In this document: positions 7,987-14,141 of the stretch, piece after piece | How the letters are laid out: each line of letters begins with the position of its first letter | Position numbering within the stretch: position 1 is the first letter of the stretch | Assembly: GCA_017516075.1 (NCBI GenBank) | Contig: JAFWDS010000034.1 | Location: 1-33,947 of the forward strand | Source of the DNA: Candidatus Saccharimonadota bacterium | GTDB taxonomy: Bacteria; Patescibacteriota; Saccharimonadia; Saccharimonadales; Saccharimonadaceae | Direction of reading: 5' to 3' | Length of the DNA stretch: 33,947 nucleotides | Notes under the pieces: generated by a model | What the model was told of the DNA's origin: nothing | Database searches by the model: none | What the model saw: the letters and a program-made list of their open reading frames with translations, nothing else | Made by a program: the position numbers and the translations under genes

Positions 7987-8142
7987 ACTTAAAACATTTT
8001 TTGCAACGTTGGTCTTACGCCATGGTAAGAATTACAACAGATTAGGCGGATTCGCCCTGATATTTCAGTATCAGATTCTCATCCGTAACTGTTGTAATTC
8101 TTACCTGGGTAATCCCAAATGTTGCAAAAAATTGTTTTAAGT
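7987..8142. repeat. Giant palindrome after rpsI (156 nt)
   Basis: The outer arms 7987-8007 and 8121-8142 pair with one extra base. The inner arms 8024-8040 and 8089-8105 pair perfectly over 17 bp. The apical loop holds two mini-hairpins (GGCG-GATT-CGCC and GATA-TTTCAG-TATC). Sequence-wise it differs from the palindromes near 12356, 13014 and 20231 but shares their architecture. It may act as operon terminator, a structured RNA, or a palindromic mobile unit. Confidence 0.75.
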
Positions 8143-8164
8143 CACCTTCTGGCTATTAGCGTGT

Positions 8165-8170
8165 TATAAT
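8165..8170 (+). promoter_or_regulatory. -10 box of tRNA-Ala(CGC)
   Basis: TATAAT ending 8 nt before the first tRNA base; the -35 region is weak. Confidence 0.55.
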
Positions 8171-8178
8171 AATTGTAT

Positions 8179-8254
8179 GGGGCGTTAGCTCAGCTGATAG
8201 AGCGCAGCATTCGCATTGCTGAGGTCGCGGGTTTGATTCCCGCACGCTCCACCA
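8179..8254 (+). tRNA. tRNA-Ala (anticodon CGC)
   Basis: A complete cloverleaf of 76 nt with encoded CCA: acceptor GGGGCGT/ACGCTCC, D-arm GCTC/GAGC, anticodon stem CAGCA/TGCTG with loop TTCGCAT (anticodon CGC at 8212-8214), T-arm GCGGG/CCCGC, and ACCA at 8251-8254. It reads GCG. Its 3' end is copied 86 nt downstream. Confidence 0.95.
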
Positions 8255-8265
8255 GAAGTAAAAAG

Positions 8266-8289
8266 ATGAGAGCTTGCTCTCATATTTTT
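8266..8289 (+). terminator. Terminator of tRNA-Ala(CGC)
   Basis: ATGAGAGC, TT, GCTCTCAT followed by ATTTTTA: an 8-bp perfect stem with a T-rich tail, 12 nt after the tRNA. Confidence 0.7.
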
Positions 8290-8297
8290 ATTTCTTA

Positions 8298-8340
8298 GGA
8301 GCGGCCACGGGAATACTATGTATTCCCGCACGCTCCACCA
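8298..8340 (+). repeat. tRNA-Ala-derived minihelix ending in ACCA
   Basis: The last 19 nt of the tRNA-Ala gene (8236-8254) recur exactly at 8322-8340. The copy is not a bare fragment. A new 5' strand pairs with it: GGAGCG (8298-8303) with CGCTCC (8331-8336), and CGGGAATA (8308-8315) with TATTCCCG (8321-8328), loop CTATG. The product would be an acceptor-stem plus T-arm-like hairpin carrying the ACCA tail. No separate promoter is obvious; transcription would need read-through from the tRNA. Confidence 0.75.
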
Positions 8341-8348
8341 CATAAAAA

Positions 8349-8393
8349 GAAAGCCCCGGACTTACGCAATCCAGCGTTGCCTGACGGACTTTC
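8349..8393 (-). terminator. Possible terminator of the reverse-strand nuclease
   Basis: GAAAG and CTTTC close an imperfect stem with inner ACGC/GCGT; on the reverse strand it is followed by TTTTT. It stands just after the nuclease stop codon. Confidence 0.45.
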
Positions 8394-8414
8394 GATATTT
8401 TTATTATAACGTAT

Positions 8415-8804
8415 TTATTTAGAAAATTCAATGAGTTTCTTTTGTTTTGTTATCAGAAGTAACCGTTTGATATTTTTTGAGTGGTTAAACTGATACTTGA
8501 GTTCATTATTAATCCTACTAATATGAATTTTTGAAAATCTGGCGTCTATAATGATGTTTTCTGATTGTTTTGCTGCATTCCTTAGAGCGTGTTGTAAATT
8601 ATATTTTCCATTTCCTGTGGGTGTTTTTAGCTCCCAGTACAGTCCATTGATTTGAAAATCTGGAGTTTTATTATTGCCTCTTGTTATAAATTTTATATCC
8701 GATTTGAAGTATCCATTCAAGATATAAGCCGCTGTCATTTCTCGACTAGTTGGCTTTGGATATACTTCTCTAGGCACAATGACTGAATACTCTTTTTTTG
8801 GCAT
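8415..8804 (-). CDS. Orphan PD-(D/E)XK nuclease-like protein of the CdiA-CT tRNase type (copy 1)
   Basis: A 129-residue soluble protein. The centre reads TPDFQINGLYWELKTPTG, giving an Asp...Glu-x-Lys nuclease core, followed by AAKQSENIIIDARFSKI. This text resembles the C-terminal toxin domain of some CdiA proteins, whose studied members cut tRNA. Family assignment is from recalled motif similarity, not a search. The protein at 20832 is clearly homologous (TPDF, WE-x-K-x-P-x-G, AAKQS-x-NIIID, ITK). No signal peptide, delivery domain or immunity gene is nearby. TATAAT (8811-8816) lies 6 nt before the ATG, predicting a leaderless mRNA. Codons are more AT-rich than the ribosomal operon next door, suggesting transfer. 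A function as toxin, tRNA processing enzyme or mobile-element nuclease is undecided. Confidence 0.72.
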   Translation of the reverse strand: MPKKEYSVIVPREVYPKPTSREMTAAYILNGYFKSDIKFITRGNNKTPDFQINGLYWELKTPTGNGKYNLQHALRNAAKQSENIIIDARFSKIHISRINNELKYQFNHSKNIKRLLLITKQKKLIEFSK

Positions 8805-8810
8805 ATAACT

Positions 8811-8816
8811 ATTATA
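8811..8816 (-). promoter_or_regulatory. -10 box, leaderless promoter of nuclease copy 1
   Basis: TATAAT on the reverse strand, exactly 6 nt before the ATG at 8804. Confidence 0.65.
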
Positions 8817-8874
8817 ATCCTTTTATTCTATAGAAGAAAATGATTAAGTTTTTGTTGCTTTTTTGTTATTGTGT

Positions 8875-8880
8875 TATAAT
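8875..8880 (+). promoter_or_regulatory. -10 box of the InlB/FISUMP surface protein gene
   Basis: TATAAT ending 10 nt before ATG 8891, so the leader would be only a few nucleotides. Confidence 0.6.
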
Positions 8881-8890
8881 GGTTATGTAA

Positions 8891-10747
8891 ATGAGAGGTA
8901 ATGTGCGACATCATCAAATATCTGGAATGATTGTAGCTAGTTTAGTTGTGGCTACATTTTGTTGTGGGTTTGTCTTGGCTAGTTCTTTGGTTTCTGCCGA
9001 TGATTCTTATAATGCCGACGTGACTCTTTCTGTTCCAGTCGCTTGTACCATGACCGGAACCATTAATACACCACATACAGCTAATGTAGAATCAGGAACT
9101 TATGTAGCTGATATTGGTACTACTACACTCAAAGCTGTATGTAATGATGCTAATGGCTTTTCTATCTATGCGATTGGTTATTCTAATCAAGAATATGGTA
9201 ATAATAAAATGCTAGCTACAGTAGGAGGAACACTAGCACCAACATATGATATAGCTACCGGAACAGCACAGAATGGAAACACATCAAACTGGGCAATGAA
9301 GCTAAATAGTGTAACTGGAACATATGCCCCTACCATACTATCAGACTTTGATTCTTATCATGCAGTTCCTGATACTTATACTAAAGTAGCTACTAGAACA
9401 GCTGGAACTGATGTTACAGTTGGAGCCAATCTACAATCTACTTATGCTGTATATGTCACTAGTACTCAACCAGCTGGAAGTTATAATGGTAAAGTTAAAT
9501 ACACTATGGTATACCCAAATGATGCAGATGCTCCACTATATCCTGAGACTACTCAAGCAGGGCAAATCTGCTATTATCCGAATGGAAGTAATGTAGAAGG
9601 TACGATGGGTTGCCAAACAATACCTGAGTCTGGAACTGTTGACGATGTTTCTCCTACATCTGCAGTTCTTCTTGCTTCCAACTTCTCGCGCGAAGGTTAT
9701 GGTTTTGCTGGTTGGAGTAAGACTTTTGATTATTCTGATGGTACCGGCTTTCTGGGCCCACAAGAATACATAGAATTCACTGAAGGTGCTTATTCTGGCA
9801 ATAATAATGGTTTATCGCTCTACGCTCGTTGGATTAAATCTACTGGTAGTCTCCAAGGATGGACTGGTTGTTCTAGTTTAGCTAGCGGTGCAGTGACAGC
9901 CCTTACTGACCAACGTGACAACGAAACCTACGCCATCGCCAAACTTGCTGATGGTAACTGTTGGATGATAGAAAACATGCGCCTAGAAAACACTAATAGT
10001 GACAACTCTACTGGTGCTCTAGCCCAAGGTTACGGCACTTCTGCCACCTACGGTAACTTCTCTGGTCTAGCTGATGCGGAAAATACAAATTTCTCAGACT
10101 CTACTACTGCTAATAGTCTATATAGTACAGATGGCAGTAATGATACTATAAATATCAGTACAAGTAATTACCCAGGTTACCGTATGCCACGCTATAATAA
10201 TACTAATACTTCTGCTCGTGCCAGTAGCCCAACAACCAATAGTAATTCTATGTATTCCTACGGCAACTACTACACCTGGCATGCTGCTATAGCAGACCTA
10301 ACTCATAGTAATACTAAAAATAGCTCAGTAACTAATACTTCATTATGCCCTAAAGGTTGGAGGTTACCAAAAGGTGGTGATAAAACAAGGATTACTTCCA
10401 ATAATGATAATGAATTCTGGAACTTAGTAGTAGTTGGTCTAAATGGTGGTATATCACCAGCTAACTTTGATAGCCAAACTGGACCATATTATACAGGCGC
10501 AGCAGAAGCTGGCCCTGTATCTAATTCACTAAGAGCTTACCCTAATAATTTCCTCTACTCCGGCCTTTTCAATACGTCATCGGCGAATGATAGGGGCGGC
10601 ATCGGCTACTATTGGTCGTCTACCACAAGCAGTAACATCAGTTCGTACAGGCTGTACCTGAATAGCACGTATGTCAGCCCGGGTGCCAATACCAACCGTA
10701 AGTACGAAGGCGTCAGCATTAGGTGTATAGTATCTTTGGGCGCTTAG
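8891..10747 (+). CDS. Secreted surface protein with InlB-type repeat and FISUMP domain
   Basis: A 618-residue exported protein. A signal peptide covers about residues 1-37 (hydrophobic core MIVASLVVATFCCGFVLASS, then SADD). Residues 40-215 form a Thr/Ser/Tyr-rich beta domain ending in AGSYNGKVKYTMVYPN. Residues about 225-315 resemble an InlB/Listeria-Bacteroides repeat (GYGFAGWS ... LSLYARW). Residues about 320-615 resemble the Fibrobacter paralogous (FISUMP) domain: ADGNCWMIENMRL, CPKGWRLPKGGD, GYYWSST and the closing GVSIRCIVS. There is no C-terminal TM or sorting signal, so attachment is unclear. The region 9044-9992 is nearly identical to 32993-33947. From about 10552 to the stop, base and codon use change sharply (more GGC, AGC, CTG, AGG). 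ATG 8891 was chosen because it follows the -10 box; GTG 8903 with GAGGT upstream is an alternative. Confidence 0.88.
   Translation: MRGNVRHHQISGMIVASLVVATFCCGFVLASSLVSADDSYNADVTLSVPVACTMTGTINTPHTANVESGTYVADIGTTTLKAVCNDANGFSIYAIGYSNQEYGNNKMLATVGGTLAPTYDIATGTAQNGNTSNWAMKLNSVTGTYAPTILSDFDSYHAVPDTYTKVATRTAGTDVTVGANLQSTYAVYVTSTQPAGSYNGKVKYTMVYPNDADAPLYPETTQAGQICYYPNGSNVEGTMGCQTIPESGTVDDVSPTSAVLLASNFSREGYGFAGWSKTFDYSDGTGFLGPQEYIEFTEGAYSGNNNGLSLYARWIKSTGSLQGWTGCSSLASGAVTALTDQRDNETYAIAKLADGNCWMIENMRLENTNSDNSTGALAQGYGTSATYGNFSGLADAENTNFSDSTTANSLYSTDGSNDTINISTSNYPGYRMPRYNNTNTSARASSPTTNSNSMYSYGNYYTWHAAIADLTHSNTKNSSVTNTSLCPKGWRLPKGGDKTRITSNNDNEFWNLVVVGLNGGISPANFDSQTGPYYTGAAEAGPVSNSLRAYPNNFLYSGLFNTSSANDRGGIGYYWSSTTSSNISSYRLYLNSTYVSPGANTNRKYEGVSIRCIVSLGA
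9044..9992 (+). repeat. Long direct repeat, copy 1 (partner 32993-33947)
   Basis: Aligned by eye, the two stretches are mostly identical, with scattered single-base, largely synonymous differences and one 6-nt length difference near 9537. The promoters, signal peptides and first mature residues on the left are unrelated at DNA level. The right limit is the window end, not a true boundary. Confidence 0.9.
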
Positions 10748-10805
10748 ATTCACTTTAGTTATTGGCGTTTCTTACTCCTTGCTTATTCCTGAAAGACACA
10801 GGGTT

Positions 10806-10922
10806 GAATTGATTTGAGATCCTACAAACCGCCTAGCAACTCAAAATACTAGTATCCAGGAACTACATATATTATATGGTGGGGTGGAGACGCTAGATAT
10901 GGTGTTTGGAATTGATTTGAGA
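10806..10922. repeat. Short direct repeat in the spacer after the surface protein gene
   Basis: GAATTGATTTGAGA occurs at 10806-10819 and again at 10909-10922. The spacer 10748-10964 holds no gene or clear terminator. The repeat could mark a recombination border of the upstream cassette; this is weak evidence. Confidence 0.5.
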
Positions 10923-10964
10923 CACTAAATATAGCGTTTTTGGTATTTTGCGACGTTAGAAAAC

Positions 10965-12338
10965 TTAGGCAGTTGGTAGAGGGAAGGTGATGGCGACTGC
11001 AGTGACTTCTTGATGGAGCTCGTCGAGCTCTTTTTCGTAATCTTTTAATTTAGCTTCTGTTTTGGCTTTTTGGCAGATTTTGGCGACTTGCTCCATCCAG
11101 CTGGCGAGTTTTGCCATTTCTTTCTCACCTAAGCCGCGTGTGGTGATGGCGGGAGTGCCAAGACGGACGCCGTTGGGTTTGAAAGCACCACCTGTATCGC
11201 CCGGGAGAGCGTTGGCGTTTAATGTTAGACCAATCATATCGAGAGCCTTTTCGTACATTTTACCATTGATGCCGAAACTTTCCATGATATTAATCAGGAT
11301 GAGATGGTTTTCGGTGCCACCACCTTGCAGGACGAAGTCGCGTTTTTTGAGCTCCTCGGAGAGTTTTTTGGCGTTTTTGACGATGTTTTTGGCGTAGGTT
11401 TTGAAGTCTGGTTTTAAGGCTTCGCCAAAGGCGACGGCTTTGGCAGCGATGACGTGCTCGAGTGGACCGCCCTGAGTGCCAGGGAAGACGGCTTTATCTA
11501 TTAGGGTAGGGATGCTTTCGAGAGATTTTGATTTAACTGCTTTTAGCGGGGAGCTGACTTTGCCCTTGGTAAGTATTAAGCCTCCACGTGGGCCGCGGAG
11601 AGTTTTGTGGGTAGTGGTAGTCATGACGTTAAAACCATAATCTAGGGGATTTGGGTGAACACCGGCAGCAATTAGGCCAGCGACGTGGGCCATGTCTGCC
11701 ATGAGTAAGATTTCGTGGCCCCATTTTTTCTCGGCTTTTTCGCGGATTTTGGCTACACGCTCAAAATCGGGGATTTTCATAAAGGCGGAATAGCCGACGA
11801 GGAGAAGTTTGATGTCTTCTGCTAGGGCAAGTTTTTCCATTTCATCGTAGTCGATATCGCCGGTTTTGTCGGTGCCGTAAGGGATGAATTCATAGATATG
11901 AGCGCTGCGAGTTACGGGAGAACCGTGGGTAAGATGGCCGCCGTGGCCGAGATTCATGGCGAGGACCTTATCGCCGGGCTCTAGCCAAGAGAAATAGACC
12001 GCTTCGTTAGCGTTGGCGCCAGAATGCGGTTGGACGTTGGCATGGTCGGCATGGAAGAGTTTGCAGGCGCGATCGATAGCTAAGCGTTCGATTCTATCGA
12101 CATTGGTTTGACCTCCGTAATAACGGTAGTTTGGGAGGACTTTTTCGGAGATTTCATCCTCGGTCCATCCTGGGACACCTTCGAAACTGGGATAGCCCTC
12201 CGAATACTTATTCGTCAAGACCGAACCCATAGCCTCTAATACCTCTTTAGAAACGTAATTTTCGCTAGGAATTAGCTCTAGCCCTTCGGTTTGACGCTTA
12301 ATCTCATTATCGATTAATTTGAATACTAAATCTTTCAT
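10965..12338 (-). CDS. glyA: Serine hydroxymethyltransferase
   Basis: A PLP enzyme that converts serine and tetrahydrofolate to glycine and 5,10-methylene-THF, the one-carbon donor used by the neighbouring thymidylate synthase. The 457-residue length is slightly above the bacterial norm of about 415-430. Seen: LIPSENYVSKEVLEAMGSVLTNKYSEGYP near the N-terminus, the active-site loop VMTTTTHKTLRGPRGG with the Schiff-base Lys245, and FPGTQGGPLEHVIAAKAVA. AAGGAG precedes the ATG. It is the last gene of a reverse-strand thyA-folA-glyA run; a giant palindrome fills the folA-glyA junction. Confidence 0.97.
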   Translation of the reverse strand: MKDLVFKLIDNEIKRQTEGLELIPSENYVSKEVLEAMGSVLTNKYSEGYPSFEGVPGWTEDEISEKVLPNYRYYGGQTNVDRIERLAIDRACKLFHADHANVQPHSGANANEAVYFSWLEPGDKVLAMNLGHGGHLTHGSPVTRSAHIYEFIPYGTDKTGDIDYDEMEKLALAEDIKLLLVGYSAFMKIPDFERVAKIREKAEKKWGHEILLMADMAHVAGLIAAGVHPNPLDYGFNVMTTTTHKTLRGPRGGLILTKGKVSSPLKAVKSKSLESIPTLIDKAVFPGTQGGPLEHVIAAKAVAFGEALKPDFKTYAKNIVKNAKKLSEELKKRDFVLQGGGTENHLILINIMESFGINGKMYEKALDMIGLTLNANALPGDTGGAFKPNGVRLGTPAITTRGLGEKEMAKLASWMEQVAKICQKAKTEAKLKDYEKELDELHQEVTAVAITFPLPTA

Positions 12339-12355
12339 ATTTACTCCTTTTTAAT

Positions 12356-12530
12356 CTAAAACTATTAGAATTGTTCGCGCTTTACTTCGCGCCAGGAAAG
12401 TTTTTATAAAATTTTTAACGGAAAATTTGCTCGTCTCGCGGCTCTCTTCAGGGCTCGCGAGTCAAATTTTCCTAAATTTCATAAAAACTTTCTTGGGCTT
12501 GCTCAATGCTTACAATTCTAATAGTTTTAG
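12356..12530. repeat. Giant palindrome between folA and glyA (175 nt)
   Basis: Three nested arm pairs are seen: 12356-12374 with 12512-12530 (19 bp, perfect), about 12392-12407 with 12481-12496 (about 16 bp with one G-U), and 12420-12429 with 12463-12472 (10 bp, perfect). The right outer arm includes the folA stop codon. A transcript through the operon would fold into a hairpin of about 80 bp. It could attenuate or process the mRNA between folA and glyA. Confidence 0.8.
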
Positions 12531-13000
12531 TTTTTAATGTACTTAATGATGGAATAATCTAAGCCATTCTCGGAACCTTTCTTGATTATTTTTTTAGTAT
12601 ACTTGTTCTTATCAAACGCAGGGAAGAAAGTGTCGGCATTGGGGCAGGGAGCGGAGATTTCGGTGAGGTATAGTGTCTTGGCGTAGGGTAGGAATTTTTC
12701 GTATACAGAAGCGCCACCGATGATGAAGATTTCCTCGGTGGTGTCTTTGTGCTGCGCGATAAAATCGTCGACATTTTGAATGATTTCGTCTGGGCCTTCG
12801 AGATTTTGATGGGTGACGACGAGGTTTTTGCGGTTTTTTAGTTTTCCAGGCAAACTTTCCCAAGTGCGACGGCCCATTACGACTGTATGGCCACTCGTAG
12901 TATCTTTGAAAAAGTCCATATCATCCTTGATATGAAAAATCAGATCGCCGTTATGACCAATCCCGCGGTTTTCGCCAATTGCAGCTATTAGAATAAACAT
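12527..13000 (-). CDS. folA: Dihydrofolate reductase
   Basis: DHFR regenerates tetrahydrofolate with NADPH after the ThyA reaction. The 157-residue length is typical. MFILIAAIGENRGIGHNGDLIFHIKDDMDFFK holds the N-terminal strand, the Met20-type loop and the active-site Asp. VVMGRRTWESLPGKL is the NADPH-binding segment and EIFIIGGASVYEKFLPYAKTLYLTEI is the second dinucleotide motif. AGGAGG stands before the ATG. It follows thyA after a spacer occupied by a giant palindrome. Confidence 0.97.
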   Translation of the reverse strand: MFILIAAIGENRGIGHNGDLIFHIKDDMDFFKDTTSGHTVVMGRRTWESLPGKLKNRKNLVVTHQNLEGPDEIIQNVDDFIAQHKDTTEEIFIIGGASVYEKFLPYAKTLYLTEISAPCPNADTFFPAFDKNKYTKKIIKKGSENGLDYSIIKYIKN

Positions 13001-13013
13001 AAAATTACCTCCT

Positions 13014-13089
13014 GGACGGGTCCTGCCGACTTTTCTTTCCCCCGAATCCAGCTGGTTCGGGGGTCCCCCTGAAAAGTCGTCACCCGTCC
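13014..13089. repeat. Giant palindrome between thyA and folA (76 nt)
   Basis: Nested stems: GGACGGGT 13014-13021 with ACCCGTCC 13082-13089; CGACTTTTC 13027-13035 with GAAAAGTCG 13071-13079; CCCCCGAA 13039-13046 with TTCGGGGG 13056-13063. All three are perfect. No T-run follows on the coding strand, so it does not look like a plain terminator; it directly precedes the folA ribosome binding site. Confidence 0.8.
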
Positions 13090-13105
13090 ATGTTGGACTT
13101 TTTGT

Positions 13106-14071
13106 TTATTCTGTAACTGGCATTTTGATGACACCGAGATGTTCATAGCCCTCCAATCTTATATCTTTTAGCGCGCGGGAGTTGTCAAATTTGTAAAAAT
13201 CCTTGATTCTGGGATTGAGCCAGAGGGTTGGGGGCTTGGGTAGAGTGCCATCTTTAACGGCGGATTCATAGCGGGAGATTTGCTCGCGGATGCCATCGAT
13301 TTGGTTTTCGTAGATATGGGCGTCGTTGGTGATGAAAGTGAGCTGACCGGGTTTCGCGCCGACGGAGTGTGCGATGAGGTGACAGAGGGTGGCATATTGT
13401 ACAACGTTGAAAGGTAGGCCCAGAGGCACATCGGAGGAGCGGGAAGTGACGAGGAGGTTGAGCTTGCCGTCGATGAGGTTCCATTGGGTGTTCCAGACAC
13501 AAGAAGGTAAGACGGCGGTCTCTAGCCATTCGTTTTGCCAAAGAGAGAGCACCATGCGGCGGTTTCCGGGCGATTTTTTGAGGGTTTCGATGAGGTTTTC
13601 GATGAGATGATAGTGACTAACAATCCAGCCATATGCGGTGCCGATAGTATGGGCAAAATCTTCGGCGGGTAAATCTGGATGGCGTTCGTGGAAGATTTGG
13701 TTGAGGTTTCTGCCTTGGTATTCGCCGGACTTTGAAGCTTCCCATTCGTTCCAAATTTTGACATTACGCGCTTGGAGCCAGCGGACGTCGTTTGATGCAA
13801 CCTGGTAGATCCAGAGGATTTCAAGGATGGCGGATTTGAAGCCGACCTTTTTGGAAGTAAGGATGGGGAATTCGGCGGACAGGTCGAATTGCATGATTTG
13901 GTGCGGTAATCTGATAGTGGAGGCGGAGGAGGAAGCCTGAGCGGTGTGGTCTGGAATGGCAGTGGTGGCAGAACTCTTGCGAGCGTCTTTTTTGGCATAA
14001 TTGGTGATGTGTTCGCCATGGGCTAAGATGCGCTTGCACAGATCTATGTATTGTTTGTCGAACTGATTCAT
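13106..14071 (-). CDS. thyA: Thymidylate synthase
   Basis: ThyA methylates dUMP to dTMP with methylene-THF, yielding dihydrofolate for the next gene's product. The 321-residue protein shows the catalytic Cys191 in LPSCVWNTQW (most ThyA have PCH; the His is Val here). It also shows the phosphate-binding SRSSDVPLGLPFNVVQYA and the C-terminal ILWIYQ/NDAHIYENQI motifs. A Ser/Thr/Ala-rich insert at about residues 42-57 lengthens the N-terminal region. The promoter is TATAAT (14091-14096, reverse) and the GGAGG site is 4 nt before the ATG. First gene of the reverse-strand operon. Confidence 0.96.
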   Translation of the reverse strand: MNQFDKQYIDLCKRILAHGEHITNYAKKDARKSSATTAIPDHTAQASSSASTIRLPHQIMQFDLSAEFPILTSKKVGFKSAILEILWIYQVASNDVRWLQARNVKIWNEWEASKSGEYQGRNLNQIFHERHPDLPAEDFAHTIGTAYGWIVSHYHLIENLIETLKKSPGNRRMVLSLWQNEWLETAVLPSCVWNTQWNLIDGKLNLLVTSRSSDVPLGLPFNVVQYATLCHLIAHSVGAKPGQLTFITNDAHIYENQIDGIREQISRYESAVKDGTLPKPPTLWLNPRIKDFYKFDNSRALKDIRLEGYEHLGVIKMPVTE

Positions 14072-14109
14072 TTGACCTCCGTTTTCATTATTATATCACA
14101 CATTAAAAG

Positions 14110-14131
14110 GCCCCGGCATAAAAGCCGGGGC
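14110..14131 (-). terminator. Terminator of the HD nucleotidase gene
   Basis: GCCCCGGC/GCCGGGGC stem with an ATAAAA loop and, on the reverse strand, a TTTT tail. It separates the HD gene from thyA, so these are distinct transcripts. Confidence 0.85.
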
Positions 14132-14141
14132 TGAAAGGGGG

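Noticed and set aside
7987-8142. Integron attC site
   Set aside because: The palindrome is of suitable size, but I cannot find the paired GTTRRRY / RYYYAAC boxes, and no integron integrase or cassette array is present.
8236-8340. Duplicated tRNA 3' ends as attL/attR of an integrated phage or island
   Set aside because: The repeats enclose only 86 nt (Ala) or about 240 nt (Tyr), no integrase is present, the nuclease genes lie outside the repeats, and the copies are re-paired with new 5' strands.
10748-10964. Template repeat of a diversity-generating retroelement in the spacer after the FISUMP gene
   Set aside because: No stretch of the spacer resembles the 3' end of the gene; only a 14-nt unrelated direct repeat is seen.
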